A DNA stretch of 8,033 nucleotides from Candidatus Altimarinota bacterium (GTDB lineage Bacteria; Patescibacteriota; Gracilibacteria; BD1-5; UBA2023): positions 1 to 8,033 of the forward strand of contig SSGK01000021.1 of NCBI GenBank assembly GCA_008015855.1. The letters are read 5' to 3'. Below the pieces are notes generated by a model that saw nothing but the letters and a program-made list of their open reading frames with translations, searched no databases and had not been told where the DNA came from. The translations under genes were made by a program, and so were the position numbers. Shown here piece by piece: positions 7,301 to 8,033 of this stretch (positions within the stretch are counted from its first letter, which is position 1; each line of letters begins with the position of its first letter).

Positions 7301-7328
7301 ATTCTATGAGGAGAAAGGGGATAGTCAA
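7301..7328 (-). promoter_or_regulatory. Promoter of the TMEM43-kinase operon
   Basis: On the minus strand, TTGACT (7328-7323) is followed after 16 bp by TAGAAT (7306-7301). Each box differs from consensus by one base. Transcription would start near 7294, giving a leader of about 24 nt with no obvious Shine-Dalgarno sequence before ATG 7270. Confidence 0.65.
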
Positions 7329-7354
7329 AAATATTTAAGTTTATCAAAGAGAAG

Positions 7355-7382
7355 TTGATGAATCGGATAGAATCATTATAAT
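7355..7382 (+). promoter_or_regulatory. Promoter of hsdR
   Basis: TTGATG (7355-7360) is followed after 16 bp by a perfect TATAAT (7377-7382). Transcription would start near 7389, only about 14 nt before the ATG at 7403, so the message is nearly leaderless. It is divergent from, and does not overlap, the promoter at 7301-7328. Confidence 0.75.
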
Positions 7383-7402
7383 CCTTTCGATTAAAATAAA
7401 AT

Positions 7403-8033
7403 ATGTCTCATTCTGAATCCGACACCCGTGCAAAATACATAGATCCCCAACTCAAACGAGATGGTTGGGAGGATCATTTTATCATTCGTGAATATGCCTT
7501 CACCAATGGTCGCAAGTTCGTCGGTGGCAAAGGAAAGCAGAAATATGCGGACTATCTCCTGAAATATAACGGGGTTAATCTCGCCATCATCGAAGCAAAA
7601 AAATACGACCTCCATCCGACCGAGTGACTCGAACAAGTGAAAGAATATGGAAAAATCCTCGCAGTCAGATACCTCTACTCGACCAATGGTCAGAAAATCT
7701 ATGAGTTCGACCTTGAGAGTGGAACAGGGGATTATATCGAAAAGTATCCAAGCCCCGAGGAACTCTACCTGAGAACTTTTGGCGAAGCCAATAATACGAG
7801 AGAAATCCTCCAAAAAGAACCATACTACATATCGAGTAAACGTCCGAGATACTATCAAGAGATTGCTATCTCGAAAGTGATGGAGTCAATTGCCGATGAG
7901 AAAAAGCGAATCCTCCTCACACTCGCCACAGGAACAGGAAAAACCGTAATAGCATTCCAAGTAGCATACAAGCTCTTCATGGCACGTTGGTCTCGTGACG
8001 GTATCGGGAAACGTCGACCTCGCATCCTCATGC
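7403..8033 (+). CDS. hsdR: Type I restriction enzyme R subunit, 5' part
   Basis: Motor and nuclease subunit of a type I restriction-modification complex, which translocates DNA and cuts away from the recognition site. The first 210 residues are present; the gene runs off the window. The N-terminus (SESDTRAKYIDPQLKRDGW) is typical of HsdR. It is followed by a PD-(D/E)xK nuclease core with KYAD (Asp50) and LAIIEAKK (Glu64, Lys66), then GLEQVKEYGKIL. A helicase entry PRYYQEIAI leads into Walker A LLTLATGTGKT (GTGKT at 177-181). One in-frame UGA (7625, residue 75) is read as Gly between nuclease and linker; a standard-code reading would give a 74-residue fragment. ATG 7403 follows a good promoter. 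The hsdM and hsdS partners must lie outside. A stand-alone nuclease-helicase defence protein cannot be excluded from this part alone. Confidence 0.87.

Noticed and set aside
257..7627. Interpreting the in-frame TGAs as pseudogenes, frameshifts or selenocysteine
   Set aside because: The TGAs occur in every gene, at conserved glycines, with frame kept throughout and no SECIS-like element required.
1..8033. CRISPR arrays, tRNA or rRNA genes, insertion sequences
   Set aside because: I saw no regularly spaced repeats, cloverleaf sequences, rRNA motifs, transposase motifs or terminal inverted repeats.

Overview
The window reads as chromosomal DNA from a Candidate Phyla Radiation bacterium that uses UGA as glycine (translation table 25), i.e. 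the Absconditabacteria (SR1) / Gracilibacteria (BD1-5) group. With UGA as a stop, almost every gene is broken. With UGA as Gly, each becomes one continuous, family-typical protein. In-frame UGA falls on glycines that are invariant in their families: V-G-EMRD of PilT, TPI-G-NLED of RsmI, E-G-RKVV of the TMEM43-like protein. I count about 32 in-frame UGA codons in eight genes. All seven stop codons I can see are UAA. UGG is still used for Trp.

Layout. The first 46 bases hold the last codons of a plus-strand gene, which shares a bidirectional terminator (45-70) with the minus-strand twitching ATPase pilT (74-1168). A 360-bp AT-rich spacer separates pilT from the divergent dnaA (about 1529-2959). 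It holds a pilT promoter, a Fur-box-like palindrome, a small hairpin with a T run and a dnaA promoter candidate, and is a possible origin region. After dnaA comes a nested terminator/promoter, then a plus-strand operon: an unrecognised protein (3031 to about 3631), the 16S rRNA 2'-O-ribose methyltransferase rsmI (3676-4338) and a second unrecognised protein (4343-4774). The first of these has no in-frame stop before rsmI. An A7 run near its end suggests a one-base frameshift or slippage site.

On the minus strand, a TMEM43-family membrane protein (6113-7270) and a membrane sensor histidine kinase (4764 to about 6113) form a two-gene operon. They overlap by at most one base, and the kinase has no ATG/GTG/TTG where its N-terminus should start. 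The kinase converges on the rsmI operon. The two 3' ends overlap by 11 bp, and the operon's terminator lies inside kinase coding sequence. Divergent from the TMEM43 gene, behind its own promoter, starts a type I restriction subunit (hsdR, 7403 to beyond the window).

The genes have short leaders and no visible Shine-Dalgarno sequences. No tRNA, rRNA, CRISPR array or insertion sequence was seen. The most notable items are the recoding evidence, the A7 frameshift/fusion junction, the TMEM43-kinase pair with its non-standard start, and the Fur-box-like element with a possible small RNA upstream of dnaA.
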